From Leuconostoc mesenteroides subsp. mesenteroides (GTDB taxonomy: Bacteria; Bacillota; Bacilli; Lactobacillales; Lactobacillaceae): a DNA stretch of 64,000 nucleotides. This document shows, piece after piece, positions 26,313 to 34,771 of this stretch. Made by a program: the position numbers and the translations under genes. The stretch covers positions 791,501 through 855,500 of the forward strand of contig CP046062.1 of the NCBI GenBank assembly GCA_009676745.1, in the 5' to 3' direction. Below the pieces are notes generated by a model. The model was not told the DNA's origin and made no database searches. It worked only from the letters and a program-made list of their open reading frames with translations. Every line of letters begins with the position of its first letter. The stretch's first letter is position 1.

Positions 26313-26927
26313 TTATTGGAAAAAATTTTGAACAGCATGAAAAGCCATTTCAGTACCAACAAAATAAAGTGTATCCCCGCTCTCAATGACAGCATAGGGT
26401 CCAGGTGATACGACAAGTTCTTCATTATGTAAAATAGCGATTATAGTTGCGCCGGTATTTTGCCATATATTCAGGTTGCCAATTGATTCGCCAAGTTGTT
26501 TAGAAGAATCTGATAGGCTAAATTCGTAAGGTGTTAATGGATTATGACGTTGTACACGTTGTGTTTGGTCAAATAAAGCCGTTAGGGAATCAGAAAGACT
26601 ATTTAAAGACGTTCTTTGGGTCTCAATTAAATCGTTAATCTGATCATGAATTGTTTGAATATTCGTCGTTTCTTGGGCTTGATTCAAAAAATATTTTGCT
26701 CTTTCACGTGATAATACTTCAATACCACTACCGTGTATGGGTTTAACAATATCGAGGTCCGATAAAATATTAATAGCTTTTCGAGCAGTCTCTGCTGAAA
26801 CACCAAACGTTACGGACAAAGTTGACCTGGCGTGAAGTTTGGATCCGACTTTGTACTCGTTATTAACAATTTTTTCAGCTATTTGAAAGGCTATTTTTCG
26901 GTAACGCGGTTCTCTGATTTTTGACAT
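26313..26927 (-). CDS. busR: BusR: GntR-type HTH with TrkA-C (RCK_C) domain, c-di-AMP-responsive repressor
   Basis: Repressor of 204 aa. Residues 1-75 form a GntR winged helix (RKIAFQIAEKIVNNEYKVGSK at the start; VSAETARKAINILSDL is the recognition region). A coiled-coil linker follows (about 85-125), then an RCK_C domain (about 130-204) with TPYEFSLSDSSKQLGESIG and SPGPYAVIESGDTLYFVG. This domain order is specific to BusR of Lactococcus and Streptococcus, which binds c-di-AMP and shuts off the glycine betaine transporter genes. It is divergent from busAA-busAB here, confirming the assignment. It is not the NagR regulator of nagB despite proximity. Confidence 0.92.
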   Translation of the reverse strand: MSKIREPRYRKIAFQIAEKIVNNEYKVGSKLHARSTLSVTFGVSAETARKAINILSDLDIVKPIHGSGIEVLSRERAKYFLNQAQETTNIQTIHDQINDLIETQRTSLNSLSDSLTALFDQTQRVQRHNPLTPYEFSLSDSSKQLGESIGNLNIWQNTGATIIAILHNEELVVSPGPYAVIESGDTLYFVGTEMAFHAVQNFFQ

Positions 26928-26951
26928 TTGTATATCCTATAGATTCAAAAT

Positions 26952-27029
26952 TTGACACAAGTGACAATCTATGTAAAAATTGAAGTTGTCAATTAAAGAG
27001 ACAACTTGTTATAAAGTATAGGTTGTCAC
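26952..27029 (+). promoter_or_regulatory. busA promoter with BusR-type operator half-sites
   Basis: TTGTCA (26986-26991) and TATAAA (27010-27015), 18 bp apart, form the busA promoter. Inverted GTGACAA/TTGTCAC-type elements surround it: GTGACAA (26961-26967), TTGTCA (26986-26991), GACAAC (27000-27005) and GTTGTCAC (27022-27029). The layout of paired half-sites with long spacers is what BusR, a tetramer with a coiled-coil ruler, is known to bind. Confidence 0.7.
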
Positions 27030-27060
27030 TATATTTTATACGGAAATTCGAAAAGAAGCA

Positions 27061-27141
27061 AGGAGGAGATGTGTGTGGTGCCATTCGAAATGATGTGCAT
27101 GATGTAATATTTTATATTACGCGGCACCACCACTTTAGAAC
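27061..27141 (+). promoter_or_regulatory. Hairpin between the Shine-Dalgarno and the start codon of busAA
   Basis: AGGAGG (27061-27066) is 75 bases from the ATG at 27142. Between them, GTGGTGCC (27075-27082) pairs with GGCACCAC (27123-27130), enclosing a second stem GTAATAT/ATATTAC (27104-27110 / 27114-27120). Folding would leave 8 unpaired bases after the ribosome site and 11 before the ATG. A second reading is a Cys/Met-rich leader peptide starting at 27069 or 27075 and ending TAA near 27105. No Shine-Dalgarno is adjacent to 27142, yet homology fixes the start at MPKVEIKHL. Confidence 0.6.
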
Positions 27142-28335
27142 ATGCCAAAAGTAGAAATTAAGCATCTCACCAAAATATTCGGTAAGCGTCCAAAAGCTGC
27201 GATGAAAATGGTGAAGCAAAACAAAAGTAAGAACGAAATCGTTGAGAAGACAGGGAGCACGGTTGGTGTCTATGATATCAACATGTCAATTGAAGAAGGC
27301 GAAATTTTTGTTATCATGGGGCTGTCTGGTTCAGGAAAATCAACGTTGATTCGCTTACTAAACCGTCTAATTGAACCAACAGCGGGGCAATTGTTTATTG
27401 ACGGTCAAGAAATTACTAAATTGAATAAAAAACAGATGATAGAAATTCGTCGTAAAAAAATGAGTATGGTTTTCCAGAACTTTGCTCTATTCCCACACCG
27501 TACTCTGTTAGAAAACACAGAGTACGGTTTAGAAATCCAAGGTGTAGGGAAAGAAGAACGACGTAAACGAGCAGAGCAAGCTTTAAAAAATTCTAAATTG
27601 CTATCATTTAAAGATCAATATCCACACCAATTATCTGGTGGTATGCAACAACGAGTTGGTTTATCTCGAGCACTAACCAATGATCCTGATATTTTGTTAA
27701 TGGATGAAGCCTTTTCAGCATTAGATCCTTTGGTACGTGGAGAAATGCAAGACGAGTTATTAGATTTGCAGGCGAATGTTGAAAAAACAATTATTTTTAT
27801 TACCCATGATTTAAATGAGGCCTTACGAATAGGTGACCATATCGCTATTATGAAAGATGGTCAGGTACAACAAATTGGTACTGGGGAAGAAATTCTTACG
27901 AATCCAGCCAATGATTATGTGAAAACCTTCGTGGGTGATGTTGATCGTTCTAAGGTATTGACGGCGGACAGTATTATGATCCCAGCTTTAACATCAAACA
28001 TTTATGTTGATGGGCCAACTGTTGCGCTGAGAAAAATGACGGCAGAAGAAGTTTCAGGCCTCGTTGCAGTTAATCGTCATCGTCAACTTGAAGGCTATTT
28101 GTCATCAGAAGAGGCGATTCGCGCACGTCGTGAAAAGATGCCACTTGCAGATGTGCTCACGGAAATGCCAAAGATTAAACCTGACACGCTTATCATGGAT
28201 ATCATGCCTATTATTTATGATGCTCAGACACCTGTGGCCGTTGTAGATGACGATAACCGTGTGAAAGGTGTTGTTATTCGTGGCGCAGTATTGAAGGCAC
28301 TTGCTGATACGGAAGGGGAAGATGACAATGAATAA
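27142..28335 (+). CDS. busAA: Glycine betaine ABC transporter, ATP-binding subunit with CBS domains
   Basis: OpuAA-type ATPase of 397 aa driving osmoprotectant uptake. The N-terminal segment [15 protein letters not shown] is followed by Walker [10 protein letters not shown] (about 62-70), signature [11 protein letters not shown], and Walker [18 protein letters not shown]. From about 275 to the end lie two CBS repeats, which in OpuA sense ionic strength and can bind c-di-AMP. The repressor BusR is divergent and the permease-receptor gene overlaps its 3' end, so this is a complete Bus operon. Odd point: the ribosome site is separated from the ATG by a hairpin. Confidence 0.95.
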   Translation: MPKVEIKHLTKIFGKRPKAAMKMVKQNKSKNEIVEKTGSTVGVYDINMSIEEGEIFVIMGLSGSGKSTLIRLLNRLIEPTAGQLFIDGQEITKLNKKQMIEIRRKKMSMVFQNFALFPHRTLLENTEYGLEIQGVGKEERRKRAEQALKNSKLLSFKDQYPHQLSGGMQQRVGLSRALTNDPDILLMDEAFSALDPLVRGEMQDELLDLQANVEKTIIFITHDLNEALRIGDHIAIMKDGQVQQIGTGEEILTNPANDYVKTFVGDVDRSKVLTADSIMIPALTSNIYVDGPTVALRKMTAEEVSGLVAVNRHRQLEGYLSSEEAIRARREKMPLADVLTEMPKIKPDTLIMDIMPIIYDAQTPVAVVDDDNRVKGVVIRGAVLKALADTEGEDDNE

Positions 28336-30043
28336 TTTAGTAAATATTCCAAAAATTCCACTTGAAGATTGGGTCAGTTCAGCGGTTTCGTGGTTAACTA
28401 CTAATTTATCCGGATTTTTTGATGCCATTCAATCTGGCGGTCAATATATCATGGATGCCTTAACAAATGGTTTAATTGCTGTACCTATGCCACTAATGAT
28501 TATTGGTATCACAATAATTGCCATTGTTACGTCACCGAAAAAGATTGGTTTTCCATTATTCACATTCTTAGGACTTTTGTTAATTGCCAATCAAGGACTT
28601 TGGTATGACTTAATGAATACTGTTACATTGGTAATCATGGCGTCTATTGTTTCGTTGATTATTGGTATACCGCTTGGGATTTTAACAGCAAAGTCGCAAA
28701 AGACTGCGGTAGTCGTTCAACCAATCTTAGACTTTATGCAGACTATGCCAGGATTTGTTTATTTGATTCCTGCTGTTGCTTTCTTTGGTATTGGTGTGGT
28801 GCCTGGCGTCTTTGCGTCGATAATTTTTGCCTTACCACCAATGGTCCGTATGACTAGCTTAGGTATTCGTCAAGTTCCAGTTGACTTAGTCGAAGCAGCT
28901 GATTCATTTGGATCAACTACTTGGCAAAAATTATTTAAACTAGAACTGCCTAATGCCAAAAATACTATTTTAGCAGGTGCTAATCAAACAATCATGTTAG
29001 CATTGTCGATGGTTGTTACGGCTTCTATGATTGGTGCACCAGGTCTTGGACGTGGTGTCTTGTCTGCAGTTCAACATGCCGATGTTGGTTCTGGATTTGT
29101 TAATGGTCTTGGATTGGTGATTTTAGCAATTGTTATTGATCGTTTTACACAAAAGTTTAATACTCAACCAGGACAAAAGGCAGTGACAAAACCATGGCGT
29201 CGTTGGACGGTACTTGCAGCTTTGTTGGTTATGATTGGTGGTGGTGTTGTCAACGCCTTCACTTCCGATAAAACAACGGGTGAAAAAGTTACTATTGGTT
29301 ACGTTGAATGGGATTCAGAAGTTGCCTCTTCGAATGTACTGGCTGAATCATTACGACAACATGGATATGATGTCACGTTAACGCCATTAGATAACGCTGT
29401 TTTGTGGCAATCACTATCTAATAAGCAAGTTGATATTTCAGTTTCAGCATGGTTGCCGGATACACATAAGCCTTTGTATGATAAGTACAAAGATGATGTG
29501 ACATTGCTTGGTACTAATTTGAAAGGTGTTAAAACTGGATTAGTTGTTCCTGATTACATGGATGTAAATTCTATTAGTGATTTAACAACTCAAGCAAATA
29601 AAACAGTCACGGGCATTGAGCCAGGAGCCGGTGAAATGGCCACAGCCGCTAATGCTTTGAAGTCTTATTCAAACTTATCAGGTTGGAACTTATCAGCCTC
29701 GTCTTCAGGTGCTATGGTGTCCGCATTGGACAAAGCTTACAAAAATAAGCAAGATATTGTGGTGACTGGCTGGTCACCACACTGGATGTTTAGTAAGTAC
29801 CACTTGAAGTTCTTGTCTGATCCAAAAAATGTATTTGGATCTGGAGAAACCATTAATACGGTTGTGAATAAGAAGTTTAAAACTTCTAACCCTAAGGCCT
29901 ATAAGGTTGCTGACAAATTTAATTGGACGAAAGAAGACATGGAATCAGTCATGCTTGACATTCAAAATGGTCAAACACCAAAGCAGGCTGCTGCTAAATG
30001 GATTAAATCACATCAAAAGTTAGTTGATAGTTGGTATAAATAA
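28328..30043 (+). CDS. busAB: Glycine betaine ABC transporter, fused permease and substrate-binding protein
   Basis: OpuABC-type fusion of 571 aa. Residues to about 300 form a membrane domain with the import-permease loop ([27 protein letters not shown] region, EAA motif). From about 315 the chain continues as an extracytoplasmic receptor of the OpuAC type, starting [18 protein letters not shown], with Trp residues for betaine binding ([19 protein letters not shown]). The start ATG 28328 is preferred because AAGGGGA lies 8 bases upstream; 28322 is possible. It overlaps busAA by 8 bp. The product is the membrane part of the osmolyte importer. Confidence 0.95.
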   Translation: MNNLVNIPKIPLEDWVSSAVSWLTTNLSGFFDAIQSGGQYIMDALTNGLIAVPMPLMIIGITIIAIVTSPKKIGFPLFTFLGLLLIANQGLWYDLMNTVTLVIMASIVSLIIGIPLGILTAKSQKTAVVVQPILDFMQTMPGFVYLIPAVAFFGIGVVPGVFASIIFALPPMVRMTSLGIRQVPVDLVEAADSFGSTTWQKLFKLELPNAKNTILAGANQTIMLALSMVVTASMIGAPGLGRGVLSAVQHADVGSGFVNGLGLVILAIVIDRFTQKFNTQPGQKAVTKPWRRWTVLAALLVMIGGGVVNAFTSDKTTGEKVTIGYVEWDSEVASSNVLAESLRQHGYDVTLTPLDNAVLWQSLSNKQVDISVSAWLPDTHKPLYDKYKDDVTLLGTNLKGVKTGLVVPDYMDVNSISDLTTQANKTVTGIEPGAGEMATAANALKSYSNLSGWNLSASSSGAMVSALDKAYKNKQDIVVTGWSPHWMFSKYHLKFLSDPKNVFGSGETINTVVNKKFKTSNPKAYKVADKFNWTKEDMESVMLDIQNGQTPKQAAAKWIKSHQKLVDSWYK

Positions 30044-30083
30044 AAAATAACGCTAGGCTGATTTTCAGCTTAGCGTTATTTTA
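30044..30083. terminator. Bidirectional terminator at the end of busAB
   Basis: 16-bp stem aataacgctaggctga / tcagcttagcgttatt (one G-T pair) with A and T runs on each side; it serves busAB and the convergent minus-strand gene. Confidence 0.92.
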
Positions 30084-30560
30084 TTTGTTATTTTGAATCG
30101 TCATCTTTTTATCTTGTGTAATGATAAACTGACACAAGTCTATGTCATCAATACGGGTGGGATTTTCTTTTAGAAATCGTTTGTATAAGAAAGCGATACG
30201 TGGCTTAAAAATCAAAGTATTGGGTGCTACTAGATCATCGCTCAGTAACTGATAGCTTCGAATCGCATACGTTATCAGTTCATGTTCTTTTTGCCATGAT
30301 TCTGTACTTAACCCGTTTTTTTCAATGAATAAGTGTTGACGTTCTGCATATCCCAAAGCTTGTTGAAATCGATTTAAATTATCAGGATCAATAGAAGAGT
30401 CAGGTCCAATGGTAATCATTGTTTGTTTAAAACTAGTTATTGCTTCTGGTGATGCGTGTTTCGTTAATTCAAAACGTTGAAAGGGGATGCCATTGCTAGT
30501 CTGACGTTCTTCATATTTATACCATTTGGGATTTTTTAAGAAGTATGGTGTATTGTCCAA
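30081..30560 (-). CDS. Uncharacterised soluble protein at the end of an ABC operon
   Basis: Protein of 159 aa that I do not recognise. It has no signal peptide or membrane segment, is rich in charged and aromatic residues, and looks helical (for example DPDNLNRFQQALGYAERQH). It probably starts at a TTG (30560-30558), since GGAGG lies 8 bases upstream and no ATG is nearby. It follows the permease gene by 14 bp on the same strand, so it is most likely the last gene of the XRE-membrane-ATPase-permease operon. Confidence 0.6.
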   Translation of the reverse strand: MDNTPYFLKNPKWYKYEERQTSNGIPFQRFELTKHASPEAITSFKQTMITIGPDSSIDPDNLNRFQQALGYAERQHLFIEKNGLSTESWQKEHELITYAIRSYQLLSDDLVAPNTLIFKPRIAFLYKRFLKENPTRIDDIDLCQFIITQDKKMTIQNNK

Positions 30561-30574
30561 ATGTGTTCCTCCGT

Positions 30575-31795
30575 TTACCTGCGACGCAGTCTTGCTGTTA
30601 ATTGTTTCATAATTGGTTCATCAGAGTACGATAGCACGTTTCTGGCGTAAATTCCTTGACCGAACCATAGTAGTAACAATAAAGTGATAACAGCAATAAG
30701 CAATGCAATTATTGCTGCCGGCCAGCCTTCAGTATGCGTAACAAGTCGTATTGGCATCATACTTTGAGAGGCAAATGGTATATAACTAAGAATACGAATC
30801 AAGAGATTATTCGGCATTTGAGTCATGATAAAGCTAAATACATAGCCAACCATAGCAATCATGGAAATGGGTTGAATAGCCTGCTGAACTTGTGCATTAT
30901 CATTAATTAGGGAGGCAATCATTGAGGTTAGCACTAAGTACAGCGCAACGGAAACAAGAACAAAAATTACTGCATAGATTATAAATGATAATGTCACACC
31001 ATTTAAGTTAGATGCTAATCCTTTTACAAAACTGTTTTCTTTAAAGAAGTTGAAAGCTGCAAATCCAGCGATGACGTAGATCAGCAGATGTGTGGTTACT
31101 AGAGCAAAAATGCCGATAATCTTCCCAAAATATTGTACGCGTGCAGATGTCGCTGCCAATAGAATTTCCATAATGCGAGATGATTTTTCATTGGCGATTG
31201 TATTTGCAATCATTGACGTATACCACATGACTATAATCATAGTGATGATACCAATTGCACTGGCTATTAATTGGTTAGCACTTTCAGTATTGCTACTATT
31301 AGTTGATTGCTTTGCTTGTTTGACAACGCTTTTCAAGTTATAAGGTTGGACTAAATTAGCCGTTTGTTCAGCTGTTAGTCCATATTGAGTAGCTTTTTGT
31401 GCGCGTGAGAGATTACCTAATATAGCAGTGATTTGTTCTTTTGGAATTTGTTCACTTTTAGGTTGTGTGGTGATTGTGGCATCATCCTGGTTGACAGTCA
31501 ATATGCCATCTAATTTTGCGTTTTGCAGTGCCTCATTGGCTTTTTTCTCATCGGTTATGTTGGAAACATGGATGTCTAATTCTTTTTCTGCTTGGACTAA
31601 AATATGGCGGACATCTGAATTACCAACAACAGCAATATTAGGTGTTGTATTGCCTTGCATTTTGGTAATACCAAAGATAACAGCACCTGCTACAGCAGCG
31701 AAAATCAAAGGAGAAAGTACAAGCATCCAGTAGCCACGTGATTTAAATTGGCTGAGAAAAGTGTCTTTAATAACAATAAAAAGTTGATTAGTCAT
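30575..31795 (-). CDS. ABC-2 type transporter permease (NatB-like)
   Basis: Membrane protein of 406 aa with one N-terminal helix (about 20-42), a large outside domain (about 50-180) and five more helices in the C-terminal half, typical of ABC2_membrane_3 permeases such as NatB (sodium or drug export). The start ATG at 31795-31793 has AGGAGGT upstream and overlaps the ATPase gene stop by 8 bp; an upstream frame extension has no ribosome site. Works with the ATPase at 31788. Substrate is unknown. Confidence 0.85.
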   Translation of the reverse strand: MTNQLFIVIKDTFLSQFKSRGYWMLVLSPLIFAAVAGAVIFGITKMQGNTTPNIAVVGNSDVRHILVQAEKELDIHVSNITDEKKANEALQNAKLDGILTVNQDDATITTQPKSEQIPKEQITAILGNLSRAQKATQYGLTAEQTANLVQPYNLKSVVKQAKQSTNSSNTESANQLIASAIGIITMIIVMWYTSMIANTIANEKSSRIMEILLAATSARVQYFGKIIGIFALVTTHLLIYVIAGFAAFNFFKENSFVKGLASNLNGVTLSFIIYAVIFVLVSVALYLVLTSMIASLINDNAQVQQAIQPISMIAMVGYVFSFIMTQMPNNLLIRILSYIPFASQSMMPIRLVTHTEGWPAAIIALLIAVITLLLLLWFGQGIYARNVLSYSDEPIMKQLTARLRRR

Positions 31796-32681
31796 GAATA
31801 GCGACCTCCTGGCGGAAAATATCATCAAGTGTTGGTGGTTGTTGGCTGAAAGCGGGAATATAGCCATCTTTTGTAACGATATCAAACACACGGTGACCAG
31901 CCTTTTCTTCTGACAAAATTAAGTTATAGCCGACACCATGTGGGGTAACTGATGTGACGCCATCAATAGCTTTCAATGCTGCAATTGAAGTAGAGGATTC
32001 TACGTAAATACGTGTGCGACCAAATTGTTCACGAATATTTTGCACAGGACCTTGAAGAACAATTTTTCCACGTTTTAACATAGTGAGGTTATCAGAGATT
32101 TTGGTCACATTATTCATGTCGTGACTTGAAAAAATAATCATTGCACCATTATCACGTAGACGCATGATTTCATCCATCATTAAACTTGTATTGACGGGAT
32201 CTAAACCAGAAAAAGGTTCGTCGAGTATAAGTAGACTAGGTTCAAAAATTAGTGAAGCAATCATTTGAACTTTTTGTGCGTTTCCTTTGGAAAGTGACTG
32301 TACTTTATCGCTTGCTTTACCAACGACATCAAGCCGTTTCATCCAATCCTTTAATGCAATGCGGGCATCTGATCGTTTCATACCATGTAATTCTGCAAAG
32401 TATAGTATTTGTTCTTCAACAGTTCGTTTTTGGTATAAACCACGCTCTTCAGGTAAGAAACCAATACGCTGTTTATCATTTTGGGTAATGGGTTGGTCGT
32501 TCCAAGTGATTGTGCCCGACGTTGGTTTAATGAAGTTTAAAAGCATACGGAAGGTGGTTGTTTTGCCGGCGCCATTTTGCCCAATAAGTCCCATTACTTT
32601 GCCCTCAGTCAGTGTCATGTTCATATCAGAGACAGCAATTTTTTGCCCAAACGTCTTGTTAAGATTGGTCAGTTGAATCAT
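31788..32681 (-). CDS. ABC transporter ATP-binding protein (NatA-like)
   Basis: ATPase of 297 aa: Walker A GQNGAGKTT (about 34-42), Q-loop GFLPEERGLY, signature SLSKGNAQKVQ (SKGN instead of SGGQ, common in NatA-type and YhaQ-type proteins), Walker B LLILDEPFSGLD, and switch His in IIFSSHDMNN. The C-terminal extension (about 220-297) is the usual DUF4162 region. Forms an exporter with the next gene. The operon begins with an XRE repressor and a small membrane protein, an arrangement often seen for self-regulated drug or peptide resistance exporters. Confidence 0.92.
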   Translation of the reverse strand: MIQLTNLNKTFGQKIAVSDMNMTLTEGKVMGLIGQNGAGKTTTFRMLLNFIKPTSGTITWNDQPITQNDKQRIGFLPEERGLYQKRTVEEQILYFAELHGMKRSDARIALKDWMKRLDVVGKASDKVQSLSKGNAQKVQMIASLIFEPSLLILDEPFSGLDPVNTSLMMDEIMRLRDNGAMIIFSSHDMNNVTKISDNLTMLKRGKIVLQGPVQNIREQFGRTRIYVESSTSIAALKAIDGVTSVTPHGVGYNLILSEEKAGHRVFDIVTKDGYIPAFSQQPPTLDDIFRQEVAIHD

Positions 32682-32693
32682 ATTTTTTATTCC

Positions 32694-33161
32694 TTATAAT
32701 ATTTTATTTAGTAGATATCGTACACCGCTATTGAATAAACAAATTAAGACAATTATTAAATATAGATATCCAGCTCTTCGGTCCCAATAAAAAGTTGCCC
32801 AACAAATAGCGATATAGCTCACAATTAGTAGCATCATAAAGGTTATCTTGTTTGCACGGTGAGCAATGTCTTGTAGTCGTTCATCGGTTGCTTTTATCTT
32901 GCTTTTGTGTAGATACTTGCGATTATGAATTAGTATTCTAGATGTAATGATGGCACCGATACCGCCACCAAATATACCGGATGAAAATCCATGTAGAAAA
33001 CTTCGTGAATTTGGTGACTTTTGTAAGCTTGCTAAAATCATTGTAATAGCGACAGTCAATATGATGACGATTGTCCAAAAATTAACTTGATATTTGATTT
33101 TTGTACGGTAGTCGTCGTCAGTTATTCCCGCTTTTGGTGATGCGAATAGTTTATTAATCAT
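32694..33161 (-). CDS. Small multi-pass membrane protein of the XRE-ABC operon
   Basis: Protein of 155 aa with four hydrophobic segments (about 28-46, 56-75, 105-123, 128-148) and a basic loop with HNRKYLHKSKIKATDER. It looks like the membrane partners that travel with YdeL-type XRE regulators (DUF3278/DUF2178-like), but I cannot name the family with certainty. Start ATG overlaps the regulator stop (TAATG), so translation is coupled. A sensing role for the regulator is a guess. Confidence 0.65.
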   Translation of the reverse strand: MINKLFASPKAGITDDDYRTKIKYQVNFWTIVIILTVAITMILASLQKSPNSRSFLHGFSSGIFGGGIGAIITSRILIHNRKYLHKSKIKATDERLQDIAHRANKITFMMLLIVSYIAICWATFYWDRRAGYLYLIIVLICLFNSGVRYLLNKIL

Positions 33162-33361
33162 TATTTTCCCCTTTCAAAAATAAAGACATCCTCAATCGGT
33201 AGGTCAAAGAACTCGGCAATTCGATGCGCCAAAAACAAAGAGGCATTATATTTACCTTTTTCGAGTGATATCACGGTCTGACGTGTTACTTCAAGTTCAG
33301 CAGCAAGCTCTGCTTGAGTTAATTTACGTGATTTCCTTAGTTCTTGAATACGATTTATCAA
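33161..33361 (-). CDS. XRE-family repressor, YdeL/Cro-like
   Basis: DNA-binding protein of 66 aa made of one helix-turn-helix domain: RIQELRKSRKLTQAELAAEL, VTRQTVISLEKGKYNASL, then LPIEDVFIFE. This short form is typical of regulators paired with a membrane protein and an ABC transporter. A 19-bp palindrome overlaps the -35 of its promoter, indicating autorepression. Confidence 0.88.
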   Translation of the reverse strand: MINRIQELRKSRKLTQAELAAELEVTRQTVISLEKGKYNASLFLAHRIAEFFDLPIEDVFIFERGK

Positions 33362-33397
33362 AGTACGCCTCCTATAGTTTGGCTATTCAATAAAAAT

Positions 33398-33427
33398 AGT
33401 ATAGCGTACTTTACATAATATGTAAAG
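33398..33427 (-). promoter_or_regulatory. Promoter of the XRE-ABC operon with a 19-bp palindromic operator
   Basis: Minus strand: TTTACA (33426-33421), 17-bp spacer, TATACT (33403-33398). The -35 lies in the perfect inverted repeat CTTTACAT-att-ATGTAAAG (33427-33409). A further TTTACAT half-site is visible just upstream of it. Confidence 0.75.
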
Positions 33428-33501
33428 CTTTGTTTACATTTTTAAAAAGTTGCAATCAGGGGCAATAAGAACTATAACTGATATAGAAAGGGGGCCGAAA
33501 C

Positions 33502-33717
33502 ATGGCTGATGAAAAATTTGAAACATTGGATCTTCCAATGAGCGAAGTCTTTAGTTGGAGCGAGGACAAAACCCCACTACGCGATGCATTGTGGAACCAT
33601 TATATGGACACGAGCAACAAAAACACTTTGGAAACTTTAAAGCATTTAAAGGCTTATGAAAGTATGAGTGCTGATGAGCTTAAGCACAAAGCTCAAGAGG
33701 TATTGCAAGAGGCGTAA
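33502..33717 (+). CDS. Small acidic protein of unknown function
   Basis: Protein of 71 aa, acidic and probably helical, with no membrane segment. A strong AAAGGGGG site 8 bases before the ATG and a terminator right after the stop argue that it is a real gene. It ends with KHKAQEVLQEA. I do not recognise a family. It is the last chromosomal gene before tRNA-Glu. Confidence 0.7.
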   Translation: MADEKFETLDLPMSEVFSWSEDKTPLRDALWNHYMDTSNKNTLETLKHLKAYESMSADELKHKAQEVLQEA

Positions 33718-33721
33718 TCAA

Positions 33722-33757
33722 AAAAAGAGATTGATATTATTTCAATCTCTTTTTATT
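33722..33757 (+). terminator. Rho-independent terminator before tRNA-Glu
   Basis: Stem aaaaagagattga / tcaatctcttttt with a short loop and T run. Confidence 0.9.
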
Positions 33758-33768
33758 ACAAAAAAGCA

Positions 33769-33797
33769 TTGACGTAAGCTGTTTTTTTCGGTATACT
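33769..33797 (+). promoter_or_regulatory. Promoter of tRNA-Glu
   Basis: TTGACG (33769-33774), 17-bp spacer, TATACT (33792-33797), 13 bases before the mature tRNA. Confidence 0.85.
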
Positions 33798-33810
33798 TAA
33801 TATCTGTTAT

Positions 33811-33882
33811 GGCGCTATGGTCAAGTGGTTAAGACGTCGGCTTCTCAGGCCGAAATCGAGGGTTCGACTCCCTCTAGCGCTA
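33811..33882 (+). tRNA. tRNA-Glu (anticodon CTC), integration target
   Basis: 72 bases. Acceptor stem ggcgcta / tagcgct with a G-T closing pair, discriminator A; anticodon stem tcggc/gccga around loop ttctcag with CTC at 33844-33846; T arm gaggg-ttcgact-ccctc. CCA is not encoded. Its last 16 bases belong to the 19-bp core that recurs at 48425-48443, so the gene stays whole after integration. Confidence 0.93.
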
Positions 33883-33885
33883 TTA
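33867..33885. repeat. attL core (19 bp)
   Basis: actccctctagcgctatta, identical to 48425-48443. Flanking bases differ on both sides (g/a before, g/t after), so 19 bp is the full extent. It overlaps the tRNA-Glu 3' end. Confidence 0.93.
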
Positions 33886-33896
33886 GTATATTTCAT

Positions 33897-33940
33897 GGCG
33901 TTGCAAAAGGTTTCAAAAGCCTAATGTAGCGCCTTTTGTT
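33897..33940 (+). terminator. Element-borne hairpin that may replace the tRNA-Glu terminator
   Basis: ggcgttgca (33897-33905) pairs with tgtagcgcc (33925-33933) with two G-T pairs, around an inner agg/cct stem, then TTTTGTT. The original tRNA terminator is now 14.6 kb away at 48451. Confidence 0.55.
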
Positions 33941-33981
33941 ATGGTTTATCATTTCATAAGATTGCATGGTATTTCAAGCGA

Positions 33982-34068
33982 AATAACACAAAAATAACAC
34001 ATAAATTGAAACGATGATTGAGCGACAGAACGGCATTTGAGCCGTTTTTTGTTTGTCCAAATAACACA
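33982..34068. repeat. Left arm-type integrase sites (three AATAACACA)
   Basis: AATAACACA at 33982-33990, 33993-34001 (11 bp apart) and 34060-34068. The same word recurs only just inside attR (48368), as expected for arm-binding sites of a tyrosine integrase. Confidence 0.65.
34029..34050 (+). terminator. Hairpin terminator near the left end of the element
   Basis: AACGGC-atttga-GCCGTT followed by TTTT; lies between the arm sites. Confidence 0.75.
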
Positions 34069-34147
34069 TAAATCAGCATGTGGTACATATTACATAAATA
34101 TACGCATATCCGTGTATATAAACATAAAAAATACATAGGAATAACAT

Positions 34148-34522
34148 ATGATCATAGAGACAAGAAATGAAGATATTTTGGCTGATTACTTCACTGGTAG
34201 ATACATCTCTTACATCGATTACGTTAGTAGTGTAGATGAACCAATCAGTGATAAGAAACGTTTTATATTAGATGTAATGGATAAGCTAGACCCGTTTGTG
34301 GATACTTTTACTTCAGAACAGTTGGCCATGTATGTTGACAAATATAGAACCCATCAACCATTCACACATTACTACGATAAAGGTATACCAAAGTCCACTA
34401 TTGTTTTTCAGAAGAAGAAGTTAAATCAGTTAGTAAAAAACATTCCTAGACCAGATACAGGTGTATTTTCAGGTACGGAGGCAACAGCTGTTTTTGCAAG
34501 CATACAACACAAGTGTAGGTAA
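34148..34522 (+). CDS. Uncharacterised accessory protein at the left end of the element
   Basis: Protein of 124 aa with no family that I recognise. No membrane segment or signal; acidic N-terminal half, then FTHYYDKGIPKSTIVFQKKKLNQLVKN. Start ATG 34148 has AGGA 7 bases upstream. It sits between attL and the repressor on the plus strand, the zone where phage satellites usually keep variable cargo such as anti-phage genes. Its role cannot be told from sequence. The gap to the next gene holds a 26-bp palindrome. Confidence 0.6.
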   Translation: MIIETRNEDILADYFTGRYISYIDYVSSVDEPISDKKRFILDVMDKLDPFVDTFTSEQLAMYVDKYRTHQPFTHYYDKGIPKSTIVFQKKKLNQLVKNIPRPDTGVFSGTEATAVFASIQHKCR

Positions 34523-34643
34523 ACATACGGTTGTTATTTTTGTACAATTCTGAATAAAACCACTTTTATTTCATTTTTGAGTAAAATACCTTTGTTCCTG
34601 TCAGTATGCCTACATAACAAAAAAACAAGAGATACATTCAGTG

Positions 34644-34669
34644 TTCATGTATATAATTATATACATGAA
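34644..34669. repeat. Perfect 26-bp palindrome upstream of the GNAT module
   Basis: Each half reads TTCATGTATATAA inward and its complement outward, with no spacer. It lies 103 bp before the small ORF of the GNAT pair and could be its operator. Very AT-rich, so it could also be a cruciform. Confidence 0.6.
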
Positions 34670-34771
34670 TATATGCATATTTCTTTTTTTAGTTACATAA
34701 GTGATTTACAATAAAATTACATTATGATTAGATTCGAAATAAAAGCGTCATTTTGTATAGGAGGTGGAATT

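Noticed and set aside
26313..26927. The GntR-type protein as the NagR regulator of nagB.
   Set aside because: Its effector domain is RCK_C, not UTRA, and it is divergent from busA; it is BusR.
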